A stretch of DNA of 64,000 nt from Latrodectus hesperus. Lineage: Eukaryota; Arthropoda; Arachnida; Araneae; Theridiidae. The position numbers and the translations under genes were made by a program. Within the stretch, counting starts at the first letter, position 1; each line of letters starts with the position of its first letter. The notes under the pieces were generated by a model, which had not been told where the DNA came from, made no database searches, and was given only the letters and a program-made list of their open reading frames with translations. The stretch is taken from assembly GCA_037975125.1 (NCBI GenBank), contig JAJQOW010000023.1, positions 969,501 to 1,033,500 on the forward strand, given 5' to 3'. This document shows, in pieces, positions 52,520-62,600 of this stretch.

Positions 52520-52797
52520 CTAATATTTTCAACAGTAAAACAATTGAAGGGTTTTCTAAAATTCTTTATCTCCAAAAAGTTTTAATTTTGCTACATTTTT
52601 TTATGAACGATTGCTTGTCTTCCATTTGAACGTAATCTGTGTTTAAGTTACGATATTTGTATTTTATAAAAAAAATGGCATTTATTGTAAAAAAAGTAAA
52701 ATAAAATTATCTGTTTTGATTTAATTTACACTGAGAATGCTGCAATATCTCGTGAATGTAAAATTTGTTTTCCCTTAATTGATTTTAATACGAGTAA

Positions 52798-52822
52798 TTC
52801 TAACTCCTTTCTTTGTTTGCAG
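52798..52822 (+). promoter_or_regulatory. Splice acceptor and branch-point candidate of the TESK exon
   Basis: A branch-site match, TTCTAAC (52798-52804), stands about 19 bases before the exon. It is followed by a pyrimidine-rich tract (CTCCTTTCTTTGTTTG) and CAG ending at 52822. The arrangement fits U2-type splicing and fixes the exon start. Recognition is by eye only. Confidence 0.8.
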
Positions 52823-52944
52823 GTGACCCACCGGACAACAGGCCAGGTAATGGTCCTGAAAATGAACACCTCTCTCAGCAACAGAGCCAACATGCTGCGG
52901 GAAGTGCAGCTCATGAATCGCCTCTCCCACGAAAATATTCTCAA
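52823..52944 (+). CDS. TESK1: Internal exon of a TESK-type (testis-specific kinase / center divider) protein kinase
   Basis: This exon encodes 40 full codons plus two bases (phase 0 in, split codon AA| out). The peptide begins [15 protein letters not shown] and ends [18 protein letters not shown]. These are kinase subdomains II-III: VMVLK carries the ATP-anchoring beta-3 lysine, and the glutamate of LREVQLM is the helix-C partner. The wording [24 protein letters not shown] is typical of the TESK subfamily, which phosphorylates cofilin. The related LIM kinases read GEVMVMKELIRFDEE at the same place, so LIMK is less likely. The exon follows a CAG acceptor at 52820-52822, ends at a GTGAGT donor, and is clearly GC-richer than its surroundings. 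The glycine loop and catalytic loop must lie on other exons, none of which I found here. The choice between TESK1 and TESK2 is not meaningful from one exon; in arthropods the relative is cdi. Confidence 0.93.
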
Positions 52945-52950
52945 GTGAGT
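52945..52950 (+). promoter_or_regulatory. Splice donor of the TESK exon (GTGAGT)
   Basis: The exon ends ...ATTCTCAA and is followed by GTGAGT, a strong U1 match. The next exon should supply the last base of a Lys/Arg-type codon. In TESK proteins the following residues are phenylalanine, methionine and glycine, and no such exon is seen before 64000. Confidence 0.85.
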
Positions 52951-55471
52951 TGCATCCTGCTTCTCTCTGGAAACTGTAATTTACCGAGTCTCACTTTTAA
53001 TCTTTTGTGCATCATCGTTCGAAGTTACCATCGCTGTGAAGGTTCGTGAAACCATAATTTGGCTGAACAGCTTAGACTAGCATGAGTTGAATATAAAGTG
53101 TTAACTCTCGGCTGTTCCTCCATCTCCGTTAACAGCCTTTTAAATTATATCATTCGTGTATTGTTTCAACAGGGTGGTAGAATTATAATTTAGCTGGTGT
53201 GCTCAAGCTAACATAGTATGCTCTTTATACTAATAAAAGGATAGATAAAATAAAGACAATGTAAGAATGTTTCAAAATGTTGTAATCGGCTTTTTATATC
53301 ATAATGAACGATGTGTTTCGCATTTTGGTATTAAGCGTGAATTCGTCAAATGTTATTGAAATGTTTACATTACAAATTTTGTGCTTTAATGACAGTAATG
53401 ATTAATAAATTTTCGAAATATTAATTACTAAAAATCTTTAATCTTTAGCAATCAGTTCTTCGAAACATTTTTCCTGGTCGATTGCTTTTCAACACAATAT
53501 GTAATTGTTTATGCGATTATTTACCTGTAAGCGCCAAAATGAAGGATATTAAACCCAAAATATCTGCGAAAGCGCATGTTTGGATATAAACTAGTCTCAT
53601 TGTCTCGTCGAACCTAAATCAGTCTTTTCTCATTGGTAAATTCGAATGAATATATAATATTGGTTATTAAATATGTGGATTTTGATAAGAACGTATATAT
53701 AGAACATATCAGTTTACAGTAATGGACTTCGAAGAACATCCACAAGTCTCGAAAAGAAATTTTTTCTCAGCAGAAATTTGGAAGCAAAACTTTGTTACCA
53801 CCTAGCTACTCATTTAATTAAAGATTGTTATTTTATTTTTGTTTTCCTATATGCAAATCGGTTTCTAACAAATTGTGTTAATAAATTTTAATATCATTTA
53901 CATTTTTTTATAAAGAGTAGAAATATTAATACTCTTCTGTGTTAATAATAAAGCGTTCTATTAAATGTTATGATTTTAATGGAATGCGAATTAAAAATGT
54001 TTGTGACCAAATTGATAATATTTTGCCTTTTATTAATTATATAATTGTCTTGAAGATAATCATTTTTATTAACGTAAAGGAACAATGACCTTTCGCTTTT
54101 CTTATTCTTTATATTAATCATGTAAACATAATTTTTAAGAAATTAGGTTTACTTTAAAATCTGGACATCATTTATGTTTATTCAAAGTTTGTTTCAAATA
54201 GTGGTTTTATGCGTTTCTGTGATTTAAAGATTTCCACTTCTTTAAAGTAAAATGGTTTTACTTTCATTTTTATACGCATTCTAAAGTATCTTATACATTT
54301 TATAAAATTAACAATAAAATCTTACCTATGTCAAGCTAATTTTTAAAAAATTATTTCACCAATATAAAATACGAAATATTTGTTTCCTTGTTCAAAGAGG
54401 CTACTGAGTATAGAAAAAATGTAATGAAATTTTACATTTTTTCCAAACTTGTTAGAAAAAAAATGTTATGCAAAATCAAGCTAGTTGTGTTCTTTTATTT
54501 TACTTATGCATTTTGAAACTGTTACTTTTATATCTAGACAATTTTTTATTCATTTATTTTATGTGATTACACTTTTTTCTTATGTTTAGAATCCTACTTA
54601 TATATCCTAAATATTTTATTTCGGTTAAAAATGAGTGTATGAATAAGTTAATCACTCTCTTAATTTTGTTACAGTTAATTTTGATTCAACTCTATAAAGG
54701 TTTAATTTCTGATTAATGTTCCACATAAATGTGTCAATTTTAGCTTGCTTTGAAATAATTTCTTTCCTTTACTATAGCGGCGATTTAGTTTTACTATAGC
54801 GGCGATAATAATTCTGAAGTAAATCCAAGCTTCTTTAACAACTTTTTAGTTACTAGCTATTTGTAAGTTGCCTATCTTCTGTCTTTTTCTTTCATAACAT
54901 CTGGACATTTTTGTTCTGATGTAATCTTACAAACAATAGAATTGCTCCGATACGTTTGGCACTCGTTACAAGGTTATTCATTACGTAATATAGCTTAATA
55001 TGATTTTTCAAAAATCATGCAATTTAAGAAAATTCGTACTATTTTTAATGAAAACCGAAGTTTTATTATTTCAAATCATTAAACATGAAACATGGGTTAT
55101 GAAGTATACTAACGCGTAATTGTATTCATAATTTTTTTTACATGAAGATTTTTGTGTTTCACCTTTGTCTGGAAAAGCATAGTCAATGCAAAAGTTACTG
55201 ATGTAAAATTTGGAATTTCATCCAGCTTTCATAAATTGTAACGATCTTTTCTTAAGAATTTAATTTTATTTGTGAAGTAAAATTATCTTTTATTCCACGT
55301 TAATGATACTAAGACTTTAAAGTTTATATTTTAGTATTTATAAAATTCTCATATATATATGAATAACTTGTACAGTCATTAAGTATGACTATTTTGATGG
55401 TTAAATAATTAAGCTTAAGGTTAACCTAGATTCTTGTGGCAGCTATTTAAAGTTGGGAAGAAAAAATATTT
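52951..55471. other. AT-rich start of the intron after the TESK exon
   Basis: Only the 22-period duplication at 54.8 kb stands out. I looked for the next TESK exon (expected to open with Phe-Met-Gly after the split codon) and did not find it. Confidence 0.5.
54768..54806 (+). repeat. Short tandem duplication, period 22
   Basis: TTTACTATAGCGGCGAT occurs at 54768-54784 and again at 54790-54806, separated by five bases (TTAGT). Confidence 0.9.
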
Positions 55472-55488
55472 AAAAAAAAAAAAAAAAA
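55472..55488 (+). repeat. Poly-A run, 17 bases
   Basis: It borders the GC-rich segment at 55490-55750. Confidence 0.9.
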
Positions 55489-55489
55489 C

Positions 55490-55750
55490 TGACGCTGCAT
55501 ATACATTACCAGGTGCTCGCCGGTTAAAGACACGCTGCTCTGCGCAGTCCGACCTTGGCTCCTCTGGATTGGCAATCCAGCTGACCAGTTTCACCCCCAT
55601 TAAATTAACACAGCGTATCCGAGTCATAACCCTTTTTATTACAACTCCACCCTTGGGCTCACGCAACTCCCTTGTGGAGCATGTGTGCTGTTGCGGGTTT
55701 ACGCTCGAGAAGGCAGCGCGTGTGTCAGTTCTCAGATCCTCGATTAAAAT
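55490..55750. other. GC-rich unclassified segment after a 17-A run
   Basis: This segment is far GC-richer than the surroundings and begins straight after the poly-A at 55472-55488. It contains a near-palindrome CTGGATTGGCAATCCAG (55564-55580). Overlapping open frames run on both strands (55434-55778 + and 55421-55666 -), but neither peptide looks like a known domain, and the minus frame ends in a phenylalanine run from the homopolymer. It may be another retroposed element. Confidence 0.4.
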
Positions 55751-55983
55751 CCGGAAATTAAAATTGATGAATATTTAAATAGGAGGATTTTCAATCAACC
55801 CAATAAACTGCCTCTCGTGTATTTATGTCGAAAGACTTGCAATTTAATGACAGTTACCAGTTGGATGCTAAGTAAGACGATCATTTCACTCTTGTCATGA
55901 CTTGATTATGTCTAGATTGCGATTGTGTGTGGAAGTTACGTTGAACTGTATTCCCCGTGAATTCAGATCTCGTGTTAATACAG

Positions 55984-56163
55984 GCCGAGCTGGCAGCCGG
56001 ATGGTTAGCACTCTTGCCTTCGGTTCAACAGTTCGTGGGTTCGAAGCCCACCTTAGGCAGGGATGTTTGTAGTGGTTCGGAATCCACTTTAAACCGTAGG
56101 TCCCGGTCTAATTAGCCCTCGTGTGCAAAAAATGACCGTTGAGCGACAAACAAAACAAAACCA
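55984..56163 (+). mobile_element. tRNA-derived SINE, family G, full-length copy
   Basis: This 180-bp copy is bounded by a perfect 14-bp duplication TCGTGTTAATACAG (55970-55983 and 56164-56177). The head GCCGAGCTGGCAGCCGGATG leads to a perfect T-arm GTGGGTTCGAAGCCCAC (56035-56051) that contains the B box. The body AGTGGTTCGGAATCCACTTT leads on to AGCCCTCGTGTGCAAAAAAT, and the tail is GACAAACAAAACAAAACCA. It is the best-preserved of eight family members noticed here and serves as the reference for the others. Confidence 0.9.
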
Positions 56164-56174
56164 TCGTGTTAATA

Positions 56175-56888
56175 CAGTGGTTGGATGGTTAACGAACAGA
56201 ATCCGTTACTAGATTATGTTCGCTCTCCGAATTGTTCGTTAACCGATCATCGATTTACCATAGATTTTTTGTGAAATTGATTAATTCGTTCTGGAGACCC
56301 TAAAAATTAAAAAAAGGATGTATAATTTCTTCATAAAGTTTATGAAGAAAATAATACATTCGTATAGTCTTGCATATTAATCAGTCCTTTTCATTTTTTG
56401 TTTATGGAGCATTAAAGAACACATTCAATATCGATTGCTTTTCTCTTTAAGAATTTCCGGAAGTGATTAATAGCATTGCTGTGGTAAAGAAACATAACCT
56501 TGCTGATATTAGCTTTATTTGGGTGCCATTCTAAGACCATTGCCCTAACATCCTCCCACTTCTTCAACGTATGAAAGAAAGGTGTGTGCTCAAAATGAAA
56601 TCAGTTTCGGTTTTGAATGGAATTAAAACTGAAACTGAACTACTTTGGTTAGATAGGAAATATTTTTTTCTGGTATAGAACTTTGAAGATTAATAGGCAT
56701 GCAACATAGTTCAAGAGATACTAGAAACGATTTTTGGTCCTTTGGGTTTGGCTGCCTGCCCATCATGTTCCGAGAAGTGTTCATTAGAATTCGTTTTAGT
56801 TCGTTGTCCGAATGCACTAATCTTTAGTGAAAATTTCGTTCGATTTGTTCGCAATCTGAACTGTTCGTTAACCGTCGGTCGTCCACTG
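56175..56888. mobile_element. Putative non-autonomous TIR DNA transposon
   Basis: The ends are CAGTGG (56175-56180) and CCACTG (56883-56888). Just inside them lies a perfect 13-bp inverted repeat, GGTTAACGAACAG (56187-56199) against CTGTTCGTTAACC (56861-56873). A further GTTCGTTAACC copy near 56247 makes the left end partly self-complementary. A CAGTGG-type end recalls hAT elements, but no 8-bp target duplication is evident, so the assignment is tentative. The interior is AT-rich without transposase coding; the minus-strand frame 56623-56817 is not recognised. Confidence 0.5.
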
Positions 56889-57014
56889 AAAAGAATTTAA
56901 TCAATCGTGGTTTTTAAAAAAAATTATTCTGATTCTTTCTCTCTTATTCTAAACTTTTCGAATGCAAATAAGTCTTTAATCTTAATTTAAGCTTATATTT
57001 CTGAGTAGTAGTAG

Positions 57015-57035
57015 TTTTTTTTTTTTTTTTTTTTT
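57015..57035 (+). repeat. Poly-T run, 21 bases
   Basis: It follows GTAGTAGTAG and leads into AT-rich DNA, with no associated element seen. Confidence 0.9.
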
Positions 57036-57249
57036 AAATATATATGACATAATTGCTGCCATATTGCCATATAAGAAATCTGTTTCAAACAGTCATGTAA
57101 CCGAATATGATAGATATGGTAGTTTCAAAGTTAGAAATTTTAATATGACGGTCTATTGTTTTTTCATGAAATATTCTGCAATGGTGTGGTTGGTCTTAAA
57201 CATAATTGAGTTTTCTGGTAATCAAAATTTTTAAGATAGAACTCTTACA

Positions 57250-57284
57250 TTGCTGAAAAGGATAATGCATATCCTTTTCAGCAA
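57250..57284. repeat. Perfect 15-bp-arm hairpin
   Basis: TTGCTGAAAAGGATA and its exact reverse complement TATCCTTTTCAGCAA are separated by ATGCA. Outside, CTTA and TAAG extend the pairing after a two-base bulge. Confidence 0.9.
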
Positions 57285-59328
57285 TAAGAACATTAGGAAT
57301 AAAAGAACAATAGGTAAATATTTTTATAAAATAAAGAAAAATGTAAACGAAAAATTAAATTATTTACTTGCATAAAATATCAAGTTGGCTTTTTTCCAAA
57401 CTAGTGTTGGATCTAGAATTAAAGATGTAGATGTTGTAATCGGTATGTTTTTATAAAATGTTTTCTTGTTGTGAAAGCTATGTATGATATTTCCTTTTAG
57501 TACAATTCTAATTTGTTTCGTTTATAATTTTGATTATATAAGCATGATTTATACAAATAAAATTACAACTTAATGTGCAATCATAAAAACTTTTAAAATA
57601 GTGCTATTTAAATGAGCTACAATAATACGAAGAAGTTATATATATATATTCATCTGAGTATCTTAAACTATGCTTATAATTAATAAAACAATTATGTAGC
57701 CCACAAAATAAACTTACGCAGATTGACATAACACAAATGAAATTTTCAAATGGTAATTGCTTTAAAAATTAATTGATGTTAAAATTCAGAGAAAAATAGT
57801 TTCCACGGATTAATCTGATCTTTGAAATACTTATCATTTAAAAATATGACGAGTAAACAATTAAAGAAATTTTGTACCATTTACTAATAAAAATACGAAT
57901 AAAATATCTTTGAAAAAATTATTTACTACGCAGTTAGAACTAGTAAGTCTAAACAAAGCATGCTCCTCTCAAAAAAAGTTTAATGGAAAATATGTATTAA
58001 AATAGATGTGAAATTTAATTCTCAGAATGAAATTTGAATTGAAAAATGAATGTGACGTACCCCGAATACCAGGGGAAAATAATCATACAGTTTCTGGTTG
58101 ATTAGAATATTTTTGATCTGAATATGATATGATCGCGTAATGGTTTATGTTTCTACTTTTAATTATAATGTTTGAAAAAATTAGTATTAAAAATAAAATG
58201 AAAATTTCCTTAATCTTTCATAATTTCAAATTTTTAAATACAGAATATTAAACTTTCAAAAATTAATTTTGAAATATTGACTAAAGAAAGTTCTAAAATT
58301 AACGTGCTTAATTATGTAAATTTTTACCTCTTTCTAAATTTTAAAATTACCTGCAAAAGCAAAACTTTTTTTCGTGCGAAATATTTAAGTTTTTGGAACT
58401 GAACAGCAAAATACTATTTTTTAATTTTCAATTAAATTTAGAAGTACCCAGTATCTATTTCTTTTACAGTTTGTAAAAAAAGTCACGAAAGAAATTTTAT
58501 ATTTTGGATATCGTACAATATTTCATCAAAATCTTCAATAAATTATTTTAACATGCCTGATATTATTCGGAAAAGTGATTGAGACTGAACAACAAACCTT
58601 AACAATATATTTTTTCTAGGGTCAGGAGATTAAGTAAATATATTTTGTTAAACTTTATCAAATTTTGTGATAAGTCTTTGAACTAGGCAAATTATTTTGT
58701 GAGCTACTAAGTTTTTATACTGTTTGCTGAAATCACGCGAGAAAATTGAGAAACTTCGGAAATAGTTACCACTGTCTTAAAGGAATATCAAATGTGTTAT
58801 ATTAACTGTTAAACTTGTGTATGATAGAGCATTTTCTTACTGTTAAGGGAGATTTTCACAGTGAGTGAAAATTTTAGAATATAGTAAGTTGCAAGTCGAA
58901 GGTTCAAATTGCGAGTTCTTGTATCCTTTTTACATTTCTTTGTTATCTGATTTAACTTATTTCTTTACAATAGCTTTTAATTGTTCAGATTTTTCCCTGT
59001 TTCTGGGAGTAAAATATTATTCCTTTATGAAATTCCTCTTAATACTTATTTACATATTTTTATTATATTTTTTATTTCATTGCTGGAAGTTTTCGTCGTT
59101 GAATGAATAAATATGAAGGGTAAAACTTATGTTGCCTTTTTTAAGTTCGATTTCTTCAATACTGCTATTTGGATGAAACTTGCAATTATATACGTATTTA
59201 TGTATTGCTTTTTTTTTCTTCACAATTGCCTTAAATAAAAATGCGGTATATGTCATTTTTTTAATGCTTGTATAAAAGGATTATGAAACATCGAACATCT
59301 TAAGTGATTCAAGTGCAGCAATTCTTTT

Positions 59329-59504
59329 GCCGAACTGCCGGTCGCACGGTTAACGATCTGGCCTTCCGTTTTAACAGTTCGTGTGTTTGATTTCTACTTG
59401 AGGTAGGATGTTGTAGTTTGGAATCCCTTACATTGTTGGTTCCAGTTTAATTATATCTCGCGTGCAAAAAGTGACTGTTGAGAGACAAACTAAAGCAAAC
59501 CATC
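59329..59504 (+). mobile_element. SINE family G, diverged near-full copy
   Basis: This copy aligns end to end with the one at 55984-56163. The head GCCGAACTGCCGGTCGCACG, a GTTCGTGTGTTTGATTT remnant of the T-arm, CGTGCAAAAAGTGACTGTTG and AAACCATC are recognisable. Flanks AATTCTTTT and AATACTGTT might be a worn target duplication. Confidence 0.75.
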
Positions 59505-59565
59505 AATACTGTTATGCTTTTCTTATTTATATGTATGTGAAGAAAAGCATCGCAGAATTTATAGA

Positions 59566-59620
59566 AATCATTTTAGTAATTTGTTTACTTTAATTGAATA
59601 GTCAAATTACTAAAATGATT
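59566..59620. repeat. Perfect 18-bp-arm inverted repeat
   Basis: AATCATTTTAGTAATTTG (59566-59583) and its exact reverse complement (59603-59620) flank a 19-base AT-rich loop, about 60 bp after a SINE G copy. Confidence 0.92.
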
Positions 59621-62600
59621 AATTTATGGATAAAAATAATGATCTAATATTCTTTTTAAATTGTTTTAAGAAATGTGGCAGTATATTTTAATGATATTAG
59701 TTTGACTGAATGCGTGTTTCCTTAGAGAAAATTGTTTTCCCAAAGTTTTATTGGAGTAAAAAGAATAAAAACTTAATTTTATTAAAAATGTATAATTTCT
59801 TTAAAAATTTTTTTTTTAATTTTTGTATAAAATATACTTACAAGATTTTGCTTTTATCTCAGTTGTGTTCTATATGCAATTAAATATTGCTTAAATTTAA
59901 TGTTATTTTTCATTTTATTTGTCTTAACATATTCCTTAAATTGTACGTTTTTAAAATTTACTAATTTGGATAAAGTTAAATGTGTGGTTGAAAACAATTC
60001 ATTTTCGGCAAAAAAGCTTTGAATCAATGTTATTTTTGAATAAACACTAAAATAGTGACGTCAAATTATAAATTTTTAAAAAAATAAAATTTGTTTTTAT
60101 ATATAATGAAAAAAGGCAATTGATGGATACATTTAGTCTGCTAATTGTATTAATAAAATTCCTTTTAAAACATATTTCTGTGTCATTTTTCGACATAAAT
60201 GAATAAGTAATTGATCTTCGATTAAAATTTGTGGGAATCTTTTCCAATTTGTTATGAAAGTAATTTTTATACGAAATTATTGCATTATATTATTTTCCAT
60301 TAGTTTCAGACTTATTACAAAAGCTTTTGGCATCAGGACAGTGCGAAAATGTGGGCATGGCTTTAATATTTCAAACATCCGTTGAATGCGAAATTATTAT
60401 GAGTGGAAACTGTGTCCTTTTGGGGTGTGTACTCACCACAAATCAACAGCGAATTTGTGATTAATTGATGAATAAAACATTCACCTGAAAAAAAAATTGC
60501 CTGTTGCTTTGGATACTTTTCTAAGCTGCTTATTTACAAGCTAAAATAACGCTTTTTTATTATAATTGTTACCTGACCCAATGAAGGTTTGTGAGAAAAA
60601 CTGGACTTTTTGAGAGTACATTTTTGAGGTTGGCGGCTAATTCTGTAAGTGGGAGAAGCTTTTAAACCAGATTCAGAACTAGGTTTTGAAATTGGTGTTT
60701 GATGGGTGAAGCTGACTCTAAGTAGCCTTTTTATTGTTCTTATTTTCTTGATTGTTCTTTCACATTTGTGTCCTCAAGAGTGTGGATGGCCGTAAAAGCA
60801 AACAAATCTTCTTACAATGCAAGGGCGTTTACTCGCTTTTTGTTTTCTGTAGCACCACAAAAGACTTCATATTATAAGCCAAATAATTCTTCTCGGTTTC
60901 TGTCGTGACCAGGAAGCCGTTTCCCTCGAATTAACGACCCATCTTTATTCCATGAAAATGATACTCTCTTTAGAAGAAATCGTGATTAAAATATGATTAC
61001 TTCGAATGTTCTCTAATCGTCGGATGTGAATATTTTCTGGATCGATGACATATATTCGTGAGGACTTGATCGAAGAGAATGCCATTTCGTTCGGAGATTG
61101 TGATCTACGGTTTTTCTTATACTGTTGGGATTTCAAGCTTTTTTTTTTTAAAGTTATTCCGTGATTTGTTTCAGATTACATTGATACGTATATCGCGAGT
61201 TACGGCTTAAAGTATCAATTTGTTGAAACATTTTTTGAATATCGTTACTATGAAATCGTGGAATCGTTTTATTTTTACTTATTTTTTTATAGCGTGGGAA
61301 TATCAATTGATGCTACAATCGAGAGCACGTATCTTTCTGTCGTTCTGTATTTTCAATTTTTATTGCATCTATTTATTTTGAAGTTTTTAAAAATATAAAG
61401 TCTTATTTTAAGAGTATGTAGTAGTTTTTCTCTATAAAACTCTATCCATGGTCTTAACTTGTAACTTGGAGACCTTTTCAAGTTTCAAGGTTTTCAAGAC
61501 CTCAAGCCATCTTTACCCTGGTCTATTCTCTAGGCCTATTCCACAAGGGTTTCCGATGCAAGATCTTAATCTCTCTGTTAACAGATATCTTAATGCAAAC
61601 AAGCTATGAAAGTCTACTTTGATGAATCTTACTATATTTTTATGGTAAAAACTTCCAATTCATTAATTCTAATTCCCTACAGCAATCTCTTTTAAAATGT
61701 AATAGACCAAAATATTTTCTTAGTGTTTTCTGTTCAAAAATTAGTAAGTTATTTCTATCTTTTTGCATCAACATCCAAATCTTGTAGCTATGTCACCACA
61801 CCGGGCAAATTGTTTTGTATATATTTTTAATTGTATCCCCCTCTCTCTCTTATCGCTCAATTTAGTTTTCAACATATACTGATAAGAAAAATAATGGTTC
61901 CCTTTCAAGAAATCTGCAAATTCATCTAAAATGTTTGAAAAATTTATAATTCTATCCAAATACGTGAAATTATCAGCAGTTTTGAATTTAAAGTTATCAA
62001 TGTTACCAAATTACTATTTGGATAAATACTAATGCCAAAAATTTTATGGATAGTGTTTGTATTCATTATATAAGAATTGGTTACCATATGCTAAAAGCGA
62101 TGGCCATAAGCGACAAACCAAATAGATTTAGGTTGTGTACCAAAAAAATTCTTTTTTGCTTGTTTATGTCCAAATAACAAATAATTTTGTTTTTTGCAAA
62201 AACTTTAAAAATATATAGCTAATAAAAGCATTTTGTTGGGGTATATAAATAATTTTGACATTCTCCAGATTTTCCATTAAAAAAACAAATGCTTCTAAAT
62301 ATATCACTTGCATTTTATGTAAATAATGAATGCGCACAGATAAAAATTACAAAACAATCTTAACAAAATTCCTTAGATTCTTAAATGTATATTTTAAGCT
62401 TCAATTTTGTAATTACCGACATAAAAAAAGTTCCATTGAAAGTCCTCTCTCATCTTAGTTCGTAATATTGTTACGCTTTACCTGGCTGTAACAATAACAT
62501 TTAAATCATAGTATTCTTCCGGAGATAAACTGATGGTCTTAAGCCACGGAAAGTGTTTTTTCCCAAAGATTTAATCGGTCACCTTTTTATGTTCACGGCG

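Larger units (their letters stand above)
56889..59328. other. AT-rich non-coding stretch
   Basis: It contains the 21-T run and the 15-bp hairpin. The frame at 58865-59110 is a hydrophobic chance translation. Confidence 0.5.

Noticed and set aside
52285..52629. 114-codon frame (+)
   Set aside because: It lies largely in the MITE and crosses its right end; no domain.
52726..52944. 72-codon minus-strand frame over the kinase exon
   Set aside because: Antisense shadow of the exon with no recognisable domain.
52813..53049. 78-codon open frame over the kinase exon (+)
   Set aside because: It reads the exon in the wrong frame and runs through the donor site; the kinase frame with both splice sites is the real one.
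55421..55778. Overlapping frames on both strands in the GC-rich block
   Set aside because: No known domain, a homopolymer-encoded phenylalanine run, and both strands equally open.
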